Positions 40,401-64,000 of a DNA stretch of 64,000 nucleotides are shown here, piece after piece. Each line of letters opens with the position of its first letter. The stretch's first letter is position 1. The position numbers were made by a program, and so were the translations under genes. Source of the stretch: Salminus brasiliensis (taxonomy: Eukaryota; Chordata; Actinopteri; Characiformes; Bryconidae); assembly GCF_030463535.1 (NCBI RefSeq), contig NC_132878.1:26484425-26548424 (forward strand), written 5' to 3'. The notes below the pieces were generated by a model. That model worked only from the letters and a program-made list of their open reading frames with translations, was not told the DNA's origin and ran no database searches.

Positions 40401-43182
40401 ATAGTTTACATATAGTTTGATGTATCTCGCATTTGCAGTTTCTGTAAAGAAGCCTTTTGAAAGCCATGTCTTACCCTTGCGTGCCAGGATGAGGCCCGCC
40501 AAACCAGACACAGTGATGATACCAACTCTCGGCAGGAAACCAGGGGATGGGTCTCTCAGGAACTCATACATGTCTGACAAAGCCAAAAGGGTACATCAAG
40601 GGTAAAAAAATAAATTAAATTAAATAAACAATTACATCATTTCAAGCAGGACAAATATTCTAACATTTGTGACCTTCTGTTCCAACCCCAACAAATCAAC
40701 AACCCTAAATGATCAGATTCATCCATGGCAGTTAATATGTGGGCCAGTCGGGACTGACTTTTATAACTGATTGATTTTATGGGTCAAGATTAGGACAGTG
40801 TGGATCTGGCTTGATCTAGGCCTTTAAAAAAAATTTTTTTTTTGGGTCTTTTTTTCCTTCCAATTTGGTAGTGCCAATTAACTCACTCGTTCATAACTCC
40901 CTCTGGCATTAGCAATCCTCCCAACACTATAAGGGTAAAGAGGGTGAAGACCTCTCCTCCGATGCATGCGATACCCCCAAATGCCTCTTTTCAAACTGCC
41001 AGGTAGCCGACACGCTTGGAGGAAATCACTGGGTCCTCTGCACCAGCTTTACGAGTAATCTCTTAATTGTGATCTGCCGGACTCCGTATGTTTCGGACTC
41101 GAAAGCAGTATGTATCAGAATTAGACCCCTGAGCCATAGTGGAAGCACATTAGACTGCTGAGCCACTCGTACGTTTCTGAGAGTGACAAATTTGGCCCCA
41201 ATAACAGCTCATACTGACTTAATCTGGATTAAAATGGCCATATAAATACAAATCAAATGAAAGTGAGTGCTGATGTTGATCCCCTCTTTTCTTCTAAGAG
41301 GGGCTTAGGAGTAAGGTTTCAGAAACCAGTGAAACAATATTGAGATCTGCTTTATTTCAGACAACGAAAAGACAATTTTCCTTTGAGACATGTCCCACTT
41401 CAGCCAACTCACACAATTAATCCTCACCTTGCCCAGTCTGGTATACAGATGTGACTCCAACTTTGACTGAAGTACAAGCACTCTGTTAAAGAACGAGATC
41501 AGCTTTGATATTTCCACAGCATTTCATCAAAATGCAAAACACAACAAATGAATAGACAATGGTAAGCAGTGACAAATAATAATAAGCAAGAATCAATAAC
41601 TCCTCCAACACCTCTCTTTCCTCAAATGATTAAGGATAGGGGTATATGAAGTCATTACACCAATATTTATCTATTACTTCACTTGTCACAGGTCTAGATG
41701 AATTTCATTACCATTTTAATGATGATTCAACACTGGCATGCTTATTTCATATTATGTGTGTGTGTGTGTGTGTGCACGCGCACCTGCACTTTTCTAACAT
41801 AAGGCTGTAGCCCCACTCTCACTCGCCCCAGTCCTGTCTGCAGATGTCCAGGTGGCTCCTCCACATATTGCAGCACTGGAGGCTCTGGGCTATAGATAGA
41901 CAGCTGGAGAAGGAAGAGGGTAAATAAGGGACAGAAACTCACAGCTTTACCAGAGCAGACAATACACTGGCTATAATTCTGTTCAGCGGATAGATTAATA
42001 TACATAGGCAGGTGTGTGTTACCTCTCGTGGTGATATCTGGTCATCTGTCTTTTGCTCAGTCATGGCATAAACCCGAAATGATGCCAATCCTAAAGCAGC
42101 TGGCAACACTGCCAACTTCACCACCTGGAGATTAACAAACAGACACACACAGACTCATACACATTTAATCAGGTACATCATTACAACCATTTTCAAAGCC
42201 ACACTAATGTACCTGTATAATAGTGATAACCTCTTCTAGGCCCAATGACTTTGTAAACGTTATGATTACTGTATATATGTATTGCAGCAGTTGAAGCTAC
42301 ATTTAGGACACGTTTCTCTCTATTTGACTTTATTTCTACTTAGGTTTATGGCTGTGCATTTCTGTCCTCTGTGTTTTTAGTATCTCTGTAAAGCATGCTG
42401 TATCCTCACTCTGAGAGATGCAAAGACAATATGCCAAAAAATAATTAAACTGCCTTAGTCAAGTCAAGTCAGATTTATTTGTATAGTGCTTTTTACAACT
42501 GTTGTCGTCACGAAGCAGCTTTACATAATTAGTACTTAATAAAGGACAGAGACAAAGAAGAAATAACATGAAGGGTCAAAGACCCCCGTGAACAAGCCAA
42601 CAGCGACAGTGGCAAGGAAAAACTCCTTCAGAGCTGGAGGAAGAAACCTTGGGAGGAACCAAGTCTCACAAGGGGGACCCATCCTCCTCTGGTCAGAACT
42701 ATTTAAACATTAATGATAAAAATGACCAAACCAGATACAACAGATAGTTAATAATGGTGATATTAATAGTGGCAGACAGACACTAATCAAAAAAATACAG
42801 TACTAATAATTCTCTCTAATAATTTTACTTTTGCAGCGAGGGTGGGGAGGGGGTGTAGTGCACAGTGTGCTCGGACAGTGACCCTGACACACAGCGGCTA
42901 AGTTAATGGAGTTTGAACTGTAGACGTGTGCACGTGTTTGTCCAGCGCGCACACCCGCCCCTTCTTGCCCCCCTAAACTGCAGCCCCTTTAAAAGTCGTG
43001 TGAACACACAGCGTGGCTCCCTCAAAGGGTCTGAACCGGAGGAAATACACATGCACACTGCTAACTGACTACCAGTAGAGACAGCAGAAGTTTAGGTTGG
43101 GGGCTGCAGCGAGGAGAAAGAGGAGACTCCTCGGACTCGCTCTGCAGCTGCGCTCAGGGGAGGAACTCACCTTCACCGCCAT
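37401..43182 (-). CDS. apool: MICOS subunit MIC27 (apolipoprotein O-like) with long acidic tail
   Basis: Minus-strand exons: 43171-43182 (MAVK), 42023-42124, 41784-41903, 41428-41482, 40475-40573, 40107-40198, 39382-39480, 37514-38804 and a final AG+TAA at 37401-37405: 1875 nt, 624 residues, in frame. MIC27 sits in the mitochondrial inner membrane and binds cardiolipin in the cristae-junction complex. Matches to vertebrate APOOL are YVEEPPGHLQTG, FLPRVGIITVSGLAGLILAR (membrane segment), then RLKRISLPLALTTVGAAVCY (second hydrophobic segment) and KKMYSASSLVASVFKSK. The human protein has about 268 residues; exon 37514-38804 alone adds 430, rich in Pro, Glu, Ala, Thr and Val with recurring VEETTS-like blocks, probably disordered. 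If the last intron is kept, translation ends at 37491 with VKGENRWLL instead. Confidence 0.88.
42455..42720 (-). mobile_element. Common teleost interspersed repeat in apool intron 1
   Basis: Starts with TCAAGTCAAGTCAGATTTAT, continues with ATAGTGCTTTTTACAACTG, AGCAGCTTTACA and CAGTGGCAAGGAAAAACTCC, a block order familiar from abundant fish repeats. The orientation is not certain. Confidence 0.55.
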
Positions 43183-43860
43183 GACTGCCCAGCCTGCGCT
43201 TGTGAGCGGTACGGCGAGCAAAGCGGGACAAATCATCCCCAGAGCCCAGAATTCACACAAACATAATATAATATAACAGTGATGATAATAATAATATACA
43301 AACCGTATAGTAATAATACAAACAATACTTGTAATATTACTACTACTATATAATGGCAATGATAATGATGATAATAATAAAAACAACTATTATAATAATG
43401 GTAATAATATTGATTCTTGATACTTATAATATTTACTAGCTATATTTCTTCGTTATTTCTTATAACGTTTCATAATATACTTTTTATACAATTTCAAAAA
43501 AAATAAAAATTATTAAAAAATGTGAATATAACTATTTTTTTTTCTACAGCACTCAATGCATTTGTTTTCATCCACATATTTCCCTAACCATTAATTCATT
43601 CATTATTATTATTGTTGTTGGTATTATTATCATTATTATTATACAATATTATTAGTATAGCTACATAGTTGTGGGGAATCTCTAGGCACCTCACGATTCG
43701 TTACGATTCAGAGGGCCATAATGAGGTTATAATGCTTGTTGACACACCTTTTTTCCATACAGGGTTCTCTCACCGTGTAAATCTACTTGGTACTTTTAAA
43801 GCAGAGTACTTTTAAAAAATCATACTGAATTTACTTACAATATCAATTCAATGTTCACTG
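43183..43860. other. apool upstream region and AT-rich spacer
   Basis: Bases 43183-43250 are GC-rich and probably hold the apool 5' UTR and promoter. From 43260 the sequence is rich in ATA/ATT repeats with no gene. Confidence 0.4.
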
Positions 43861-44121
43861 TCAATGAAAACAAACAGAAGCCAGATGGCAAGTCAACTGA
43901 AAGGTTTTGCAGTGGGGCTGTGGTGGGACACTAATACCTCTTACCCTCCCTGGCAGTAGCCTTGAGCACTTGCGTGTGGTCGTAGCATTTTGCATGTAGG
44001 ACGTTACCCAGTTCAGCAACAGCCATGTTGAAGCGTGATCAGTAACTAAATCTAAATCAGGCTTAGTGATCTGCTGATCCTCTGCTACGTTCTTTAACAG
44101 TTCAGTCATATCTGCACCCAT
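43861..44121 (-). mobile_element. hAT (ZBED-like) transposase fragment
   Basis: The minus-strand frame reads ELLKNVAEDQQITKPDLDLV, TDHAST and SRLLPGRVRGI, which resembles the LVTDNAANM...LLGRVRRI region of hAT/ZBED transposases. The intervening AH-LNL segment is missing or scrambled, so it is a relic. Confidence 0.55.
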
Positions 44122-44479
44122 GTGGCTCTCGTTTACTGAGGAGTGACAGGATTTTGTGGTAACTGATGTCCATTTGTCATGTTACACAGTTATACTAATG
44201 TTTATCTTCACTGGTTCCATGACCAGTTTTGGTCTGGTTGTAGAGTGTGGGGATCACTGTGTCAGTAAAATATCCTAGATGCAGAACACTGCTGTTTCTT
44301 TGCTCTAAAGTGCACAACATAGTGCCAAAGCCCTAGTTCAGTTCAACGACTGAATACAGATGCAAATCCTTTGCTATAAAAGTTGTGATAGAGTTTGTAA
44401 TTCCGAGTCTGTCTGTTCTGAGTTCCAAACGTTTAGCTTTTAATGATTTGAATATTTGGTTCTACCAAAAATATTTAGG

Positions 44480-44785
44480 TGCCATAGATGCTTTACAGGT
44501 GGCAATGTAGGTGCGTGTGTTGCACAGCTTCATTGTTCTGGGGTTGTGGGTTCAATCCCTGCTCTGCTCACTGTTTATAAGGCATTTGGTGTGTTCTCTC
44601 CTGCCTCCCAAAAACACATGGTAGGTATATTGGCCCTATAGCACCTTGGTGTGACTGTGGGAGTGTGTGGTCCCCTGTAATGGACTGGCACCCTGTCCAG
44701 GGGGTATTCCTGCCTTGTGCCCAATGACACCGCAACCCCCTACTTGGAAGAAGCAGATAAGAGAACAGAGGGATGGATGGTCCCT
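44480..44785 (+). mobile_element. tRNA-derived SINE remnant
   Basis: B-box-like GGGTTCAATCCCTGCTCTG at about 44549, then TGTAATGGACTGGCACCCTG and CCAGGGGGTATTCCTGCC, ending in AACAGAGGGATGGATGG. This layout is typical of fish tRNA-SINEs. Confidence 0.65.
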
Positions 44786-45234
44786 TTTTATTATGTGGAC
44801 GTTCTCACTCATTTTTATCATTCAGTCTTCAATCTCACTCTTCTAGTTATTTAAAGAACCATCTATTTAAAATATCCAAAGAGAACCAAAACGACTTCTT
44901 CTTTGACAGTGGTTCTTCTCAACGCCGCATTGGCATTGGGCTCAATGACTGTCTGTGCACTGTGGTAATGAGCTGTATCGCAACGCCAGCAGGTGTTTCT
45001 GTAGCATACATGCTGGAAGCAGTCTGTACACAACACTACAACACTACAGCATAGCACTGAAATAACTTCATCTTGGGAAAACAGTGTTTGTTATGTCATG
45101 ATGATGAAGTAAAAATCTCAAGATATTGAGAAGACAAAGAATAAATTCCTGAAGAAAATACAGTAATTGTACCAGGTGATTGCTCAGTATTTGCTTTGGG
45201 GTTGGTTTGGTGTTACTTAACAGTTGCTGCAGGT

Positions 45235-45480
45235 GGCTGCTGTCCAGTTGCTAGGTGGTGTCCACGATGGCAGCCATGCAGTTGCTTTGCTGTTCCAAAC
45301 AAGTGCTATGCTGTAGCTAAACGGTTGCTATGGTGCACCAGTTGATTGCAATACGCTTCAGAGTAGTTGTTAATACTGTTGCTAAGCAGTTTGCTGTGGT
45401 ATTCCAGGAGGGTATCTATGGTGGTATTGGGTTGTTGCTAGGATGTTAGTAGCACACTAGTGGTTGCAGGGTGCTGCATC
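45235..45480 (+). repeat. GTTGCTA-type imperfect repeat
   Basis: Many spaced copies of GTTGCTA, CAGTTGCT and related octamers. The complementary form (AGCAACC/TAGCAAC) recurs at 55375-55565 within a cnksr2 intron. Confidence 0.75.
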
Positions 45481-45656
45481 TTTATGCTGCTTGTAGACTG
45501 AATTGCGTATATTATGCTGTCTATGGTGACACCTGCCCTGGGAGAAATACCCCATACATCTTGTATTGGGGAATAAAAAAAATCTAAATCTAAAATAAAA
45601 ACACAGCCTCATAAGTGCAGAGAACTTCATTTATTAGTTTTACATTTTACAATCTT

Positions 45657-45660
<4 letters not shown>

Positions 45661-45709
<49 letters not shown>

Positions 45710-45945
45710 AATTTATATATTTTGTATATGTATATATAGGAAAAAAGGAGCCTGCAGTGGAGTGACATGATTGGTTGTTGAGAGCAGGGAAGGGTGGGAC
45801 GTGGATGTGAGGAAAAAACAAAGCAATATTTTTTTCAGTTTTAAAAGTTTCAGTGCAACGTGCACTTCACTCAGCAGGGCCGAGGAACAGGGCGGCCGAT
45901 ACACGCCCAAAACCACAGTGAAGCCCAGAATAACACACACACACG

Positions 45946-45981
<36 letters not shown>
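45661..45981. repeat. (TA)n and (CA)n microsatellites
   Basis: (TA)n at 45661-45706 and a CA-rich tract at 45932-45981. Region 45600-46100 may include the distal cnksr2 3' UTR. Confidence 0.9.
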
Positions 45982-45983
<2 letters not shown>

Positions 45984-46669
45984 TAAACACGCGCTCTCTC
46001 ACACAAGCATAGACATATGCTTACACATGCTTGACACACACGTCTCTCTGTCATGCACCCACACCCACCAGTGGAATCATCAAAATACTGAAGACAAAAA
46101 TGATGTGTGTGATAGGGTTTGATTCCGGTAAACTGTACAATTTACAGACTATTACAAAATAATTACATTCTACTTAATTAAAATACATCCCACCACAGTC
46201 CTTTTCACAGTCTAAAGGAACGCAAGTAATGTCAATAGAATAGAACAGAACAGAACATGAGAACACTATCCGTAAAACACGCTGTCGAATGAAACGCCAA
46301 GCTCCAGGCCACAAGTCAACTCGACATGTAGAGCATTTAACCCTCAGAAGTCGTAGCTATCGCCAGCACGAACACCTTCTGACTCATGGTTCATGAAACT
46401 GTTTAGAAAGTGCAGATTCTAACCTATCATCCCACACTGTGTTTGTGTTAGGAAGTAGAAGCGGAGGTTATTTTATTAGAATTTAAATTTGATAAAAAGG
46501 CATTGTCATGTTCATTGTCTTGCTTTGCAGAAAAAAATATCACTTTATTTGGAGTGGTGCTTTGTAGATGATTAATTAGCTTAATAAGCAGCAGTGAAGC
46601 ATCTAAATTCACTGAGGTAACTGTCTTAAAGATGTTATGTTAATGCTTTACTGACATTAAGTACATTTC

Positions 46670-46890
46670 ATCCTAGCCCTAATCCTACACCTAACCCCAA
46701 CCTCAACCCAAAACCTAATCCTAACCCTCATCCTGGTCCTAATCCTAAACCTAACCCCAACTTCAACCCAAAGCCTAATCCTAACACACATCCTGGCCCT
46801 AATCCTAAACCTAACCCCAATCTCAACCCAAAATGTAATTCTAAACTCAACCCTAACCTTAACCCAAAACCTAATCCTAACCTTCATAGC
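46670..46890. repeat. Telomere-like degenerate minisatellite, about 60-bp unit
   Basis: Three to four imperfect units built from CCTAATCCTAAACCTAACCC. Related CCCTAA/TTAGGG-like degenerate arrays lie at 52955-53165 and 58225-58525. Confidence 0.8.
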
Positions 46891-47414
46891 AGCTAGCTGA
46901 GGGTGTTAGTTTGGTCTGCATTAGAGCTGTTAGATGATCAGTGATTCCTCCAGTGAATATCTACAGATCTGAACCTGGACCCACTGAGAGTGAAGAACAG
47001 CTGAAAGGTGGCTGAGGTGCTGTTGATCTATTTTACTGAGAGTCTGATGAGTCTGATTTTATTTTATCTAAAAAGGACCACTCCAGATAAAGTGTCTTCA
47101 GAAAAAAAACGAGCTGACTCGAACCTGTCTATACTGAATGTAAATCGAATGTAAATGCAAATGATAATTCATTCAATGAAATAGTCTTAAACAATAACAG
47201 CATGAACTCCAGACCTCTGAGGGTTAAAACATACATCTGTTGGATTGCAGTAAAGCTCATTCCCAGCAGGACACGCAAATCTCCGAATCGGACACGAGCC
47301 GAGAATTTTGAACCTGATTCCGGATCCAGAATTCTAGAACTCTGACACAGGAAGTGCATACGATAATAAGGAATAAAAAAAATCTCCGACCTGAATGTAA
47401 CCCATAGCTTTAGA

Positions 47415-47545
47415 CAGTGGTTGCTAACCCTCCTCCTGCAGATCTACCTTCCTGCAGGTTTCAGCTCCAACCCAAATCTAACCAGTGAAGAACCGTCAGG
47501 GCCTTGATGATTTCTGAGCACTAAAAAAAATGTTTTAGTTCACTA
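47415..47545. mobile_element. MITE-like repeat end
   Basis: GCAGATCTACCTTCCTGCAG and TTTCAGCTCCAACCC match the left end of the element at 16570-16765. A complementary end (GTAGATCTCTAGGAGCAGGG) lies near 48196, so the element may have been split by insertion. Confidence 0.55.
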
Positions 47546-48671
47546 TTATTCAATAGAATTATGATTTAATGAATTGAAATTACTGTGATAATGTCTGCTT
47601 TCATTTGTTTCTTTTTGGAAACAAAAAGCTTAAAATCTTACATGTTTGATTAACAAGCAACACAATTAGGAAGTGGAGGAATCAACCATAGAGGTCTGCT
47701 ACCTGACAGGGTTCAAATTCGGTGTCGAAGGAGTGATTTTAAATGGTGAATTCTTCATCCTTCCATCCTGATCCATTCTACGAAATGATTTTGAGCTTCA
47801 CATTTATGCCCTTTCGTTATTCACGATAGAAAATAGCAGTGGTAGCTCTTTGCTAGGCTTTGTATTGAAAGGGTTGCTGTAAAACTGCTGCAGAGAACCT
47901 TTCATATATACTTATATCTACGTGGGACATTTTCTACAAGCTTCAAATGTTCGTGTTCAATCTAGAGCACTCCAGTGCTAGCTTAGCTCCATCATGTTTG
48001 AAAGGAAAAATCCCATTGTTGGGGTGCTAGTAGAAGTTAGCATTGAACCATTGAACTGAAGGCCTAGAATTAACGGTAGCGGTTCAGTACTGAGTCTGAC
48101 ACACTTCATTTAGCTAACCAAGCCCTTCTGAAGGCGTAACGAGACGATATGGTGGGGAGGTTTGGTGATTTCGGAGCTAAAATTTGCCAGAAGGTAGATC
48201 TCTAGGAGCAGGGTTGGTGACCACTGGCTTAGGAGGTAATAGCCAGCTGCTGGGCTGACCCCAAGCAAAAAAACAGTCAGAATACCAGATAAGCAAAGCT
48301 TTTTTGTGTTTTGTCTTCCTTTTTTTCCTTTTTCTTTCTTTTTTTCTGTTTTTTTTTTTTTTTTAGAAAAAAAATATATTGAAGTAGAAAGCTTCTGTCT
48401 TTGCAGGGCCAGAAGATTGCATTCACAATTAAAGTTCACAGTTTTCAACAGAGGATGCAGCTAGGCAAAGAATATTTTCTTATATACATACTTTATCAGC
48501 CCGTTTTGGTAATATAGTAATATATTGTTAAACCATGCAGGAGTTTAGCTATTGTCTAAATATTCTAAAGATCCCGAGTATCATTCAAATTACAGACGTG
48601 TCATTGGCTGCCGCGAGATCCGGCCATTCCTACATCACAATGCACAGGAAATACATCTTCTTTAGTCTTTC

Positions 48672-48725
<54 letters not shown>

Positions 48726-49451
48726 CTCTCGCTTGCCCGCTCACTCACGCACACGCACTCTCTCGTACGCGTTCACGCAGTCTTGCATGCTCTGAAAGTC
48801 ATACAGAGTTGACACAGTAGGGCGGTGTTGCTTGGTAACAGAGTGAAGCCCGTTGCCCATGGCTACATGAGCGCTCTTCCTGCAGCATTCTGAGGGAAGG
48901 AGATAAACAAATAAACAAACACGCTAAAAAAAATGAAACTCCAGGCAAAAAAGGAAGGAGGGGAAAAGACTTCCAGACGAAAATTTAACAAACAAACATT
49001 TTTTTCTTTTGCATGGCGTCATTATAGTTGTGGTCAGCTAAGATGGACAGATGATGTGGGGCCTGACAGGTGCCTGACCCCATTCGTATGGGTGTGTATG
49101 AGTTTTTTCCAGTACAGGTGCGCTCACCCGCATAGAGCCGAGTCTTTGCAAAATGCCTTAGAAGTTACTTTACAGTGGACTGGCTCACTTAGTGGTCAGT
49201 TATGGTCAAGGACGGGCAGTAAAGATTAAGGGGATCCCACAGTGATTCCACAGTGTTTCGTTCATGATGTCTTGGATGTGCGTGTGCATGTGTGTGTGTC
49301 TTTGTGTTATTTCCTCCCACAGACCTATGTCCATTTCTGTCCATCATTAAATGACCGCTTAATAAAGGCATGTGTTCATGATTGAGAGATAGATCTCATT
49401 ATAAAGATGTGTGTGAGTGCGTGTTTGTGTGTGTGGGTGTGTGTTTACATT

Positions 49452-63304
<13,853 letters not shown>

Positions 63305-64000
63305 CTAAACGAGAGAGACAGAGGGGGAGAAAGAAAGATTTTTTTTTATATATATATATTTTTTTAACTAAAGCCCCTGTCTACTGATTTTAAAAATCCC
63401 AAAATGCATTTTAATGCTAAAGATATATATATATATATTAATACATTTAAATCACAATTAACCTCTTAAAAATTGTGAGGGCATGTATTCATGTATTCAC
63501 TGGATCTGACTGATATAAAATGTTTTCAAATAAAAATGTAAAGAAACGACAAAGCTTATCTTACAGAGTGACGACGAAATTCCACCTTAAAACAGTGCTG
63601 CAGTTACATTCTGCCTCCTGTATGTTCGGAACCATTTAAGGTGGAACGGAACATTTTAGTAAGAAGCTGGGGAATAACTTAGTCGTTTGTGGAAATGTTC
63701 AAAACAGAGCGTTTCCACACAGTTTTAGCAAATATCAAGGGACAGACATCACAGGAGTGTATCCTGAGCACAAAGCTTAAGCTAGCACACTGAGTTTAAA
63801 CAAGCAAGCGGGTAAAGGGTACGACTGGCAGACTGATGCTGATGCTTGACACAAGCATTGTTGTGATTTAGTTACACACTGTTTACTGGATGAAGCAGGT
63901 TAGACAAAGAAATTGAATTAAAGCTGATTGCTGCATCATAAAGCTTTGCAAAGAGGCTGAATGCATGGGATGGCACTGTCTTTATCAAGGTAGGTGACAT
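63305..64000. other. cnksr2 intron to window end
   Basis: Contains two small (TA)n tracts (63349-63358 and 63423-63438). No exon is recognised; the next upstream cnksr2 exon is presumably beyond 64000. Confidence 0.5.

Larger units (their letters stand above)
46100..49451 (-). other. Probable cnksr2 3' UTR and downstream sequence
   Basis: This lies directly after the cnksr2 stop on the minus strand and has no coding exon. It contains a telomere-like minisatellite (46670-46890), MITE-like ends (47415-47540 and about 48190-48240), a T-rich tract (48300-48365) and (TC)n (48681-48722). The 3' end of the transcript cannot be fixed. Confidence 0.4.

Noticed and set aside
46657-46887. Arg/Val/Ile-rich 76-codon repeat protein
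   Set aside because: It is the translation of the telomere-like minisatellite.

Overview
The window is vertebrate nuclear DNA, almost certainly from a teleost fish. Genes are split by GT-AG introns, the decoded proteins match vertebrate families, and the gaps hold typical fish repeats (Tc1/mariner relics, tRNA-derived SINEs, LINE 3' tails, a Ty3/gypsy remnant, many CA/GA/TA microsatellites). I see no bacterial, plasmid, phage or CRISPR content. The species cannot be fixed from sequence alone.

Layout. (1) 1-5580, plus strand: the last seven coding exons of npas2, the circadian bHLH-PAS factor, followed by a long AT-rich non-coding stretch that probably starts with its 3' UTR. (2) 13834-23699, plus strand: a complete radx gene (RPA-related single-strand DNA-binding protein acting at replication forks), 15 coding exons giving about 855 residues plus one optional 48-nt exon. 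(3) 23700-31448: a gene-poor repeat graveyard with Tc1-like fragments, a LINE tail, a Ty3/gypsy gag-pol remnant and a dead first exon of a C1q-like gene. (4) 31449-33211, minus strand: a C1q-domain gene with coiled-coil mini-exons that carries several lesions. (5) 37401-43182, minus strand: apool/mic27, a MICOS subunit of the mitochondrial inner membrane, with a 1291-nt exon encoding an acidic, proline-rich tail not present in the human protein. (6) 49452-63304, minus strand: the 3' two thirds of cnksr2 (MAGUIN scaffold), including the PH domain and the C-terminal PDZ ligand ETHV; its 5' exons lie beyond 64000.

The genes do not form an operon or a pathway. Radx, apool and cnksr2 are all X-linked in human, so the neighbourhood probably keeps an ancestral vertebrate linkage block. 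Exon borders were set by hand from splice signals and reading phase. For npas2, radx, apool and cnksr2 the summed exons stay in frame from end to end, which supports the models.

The most notable observations are an exact 104-bp copy of a radx exon in the next radx intron, wedged between a LINE tail and a Tc1 fragment; the large apool tail exon; GC-AG introns in cnksr2 and the C1q gene; and a 70-bp minisatellite of about 17 copies in a cnksr2 intron with a single related monomer in an npas2 intron. I found no evidence for a wholly new biological system.
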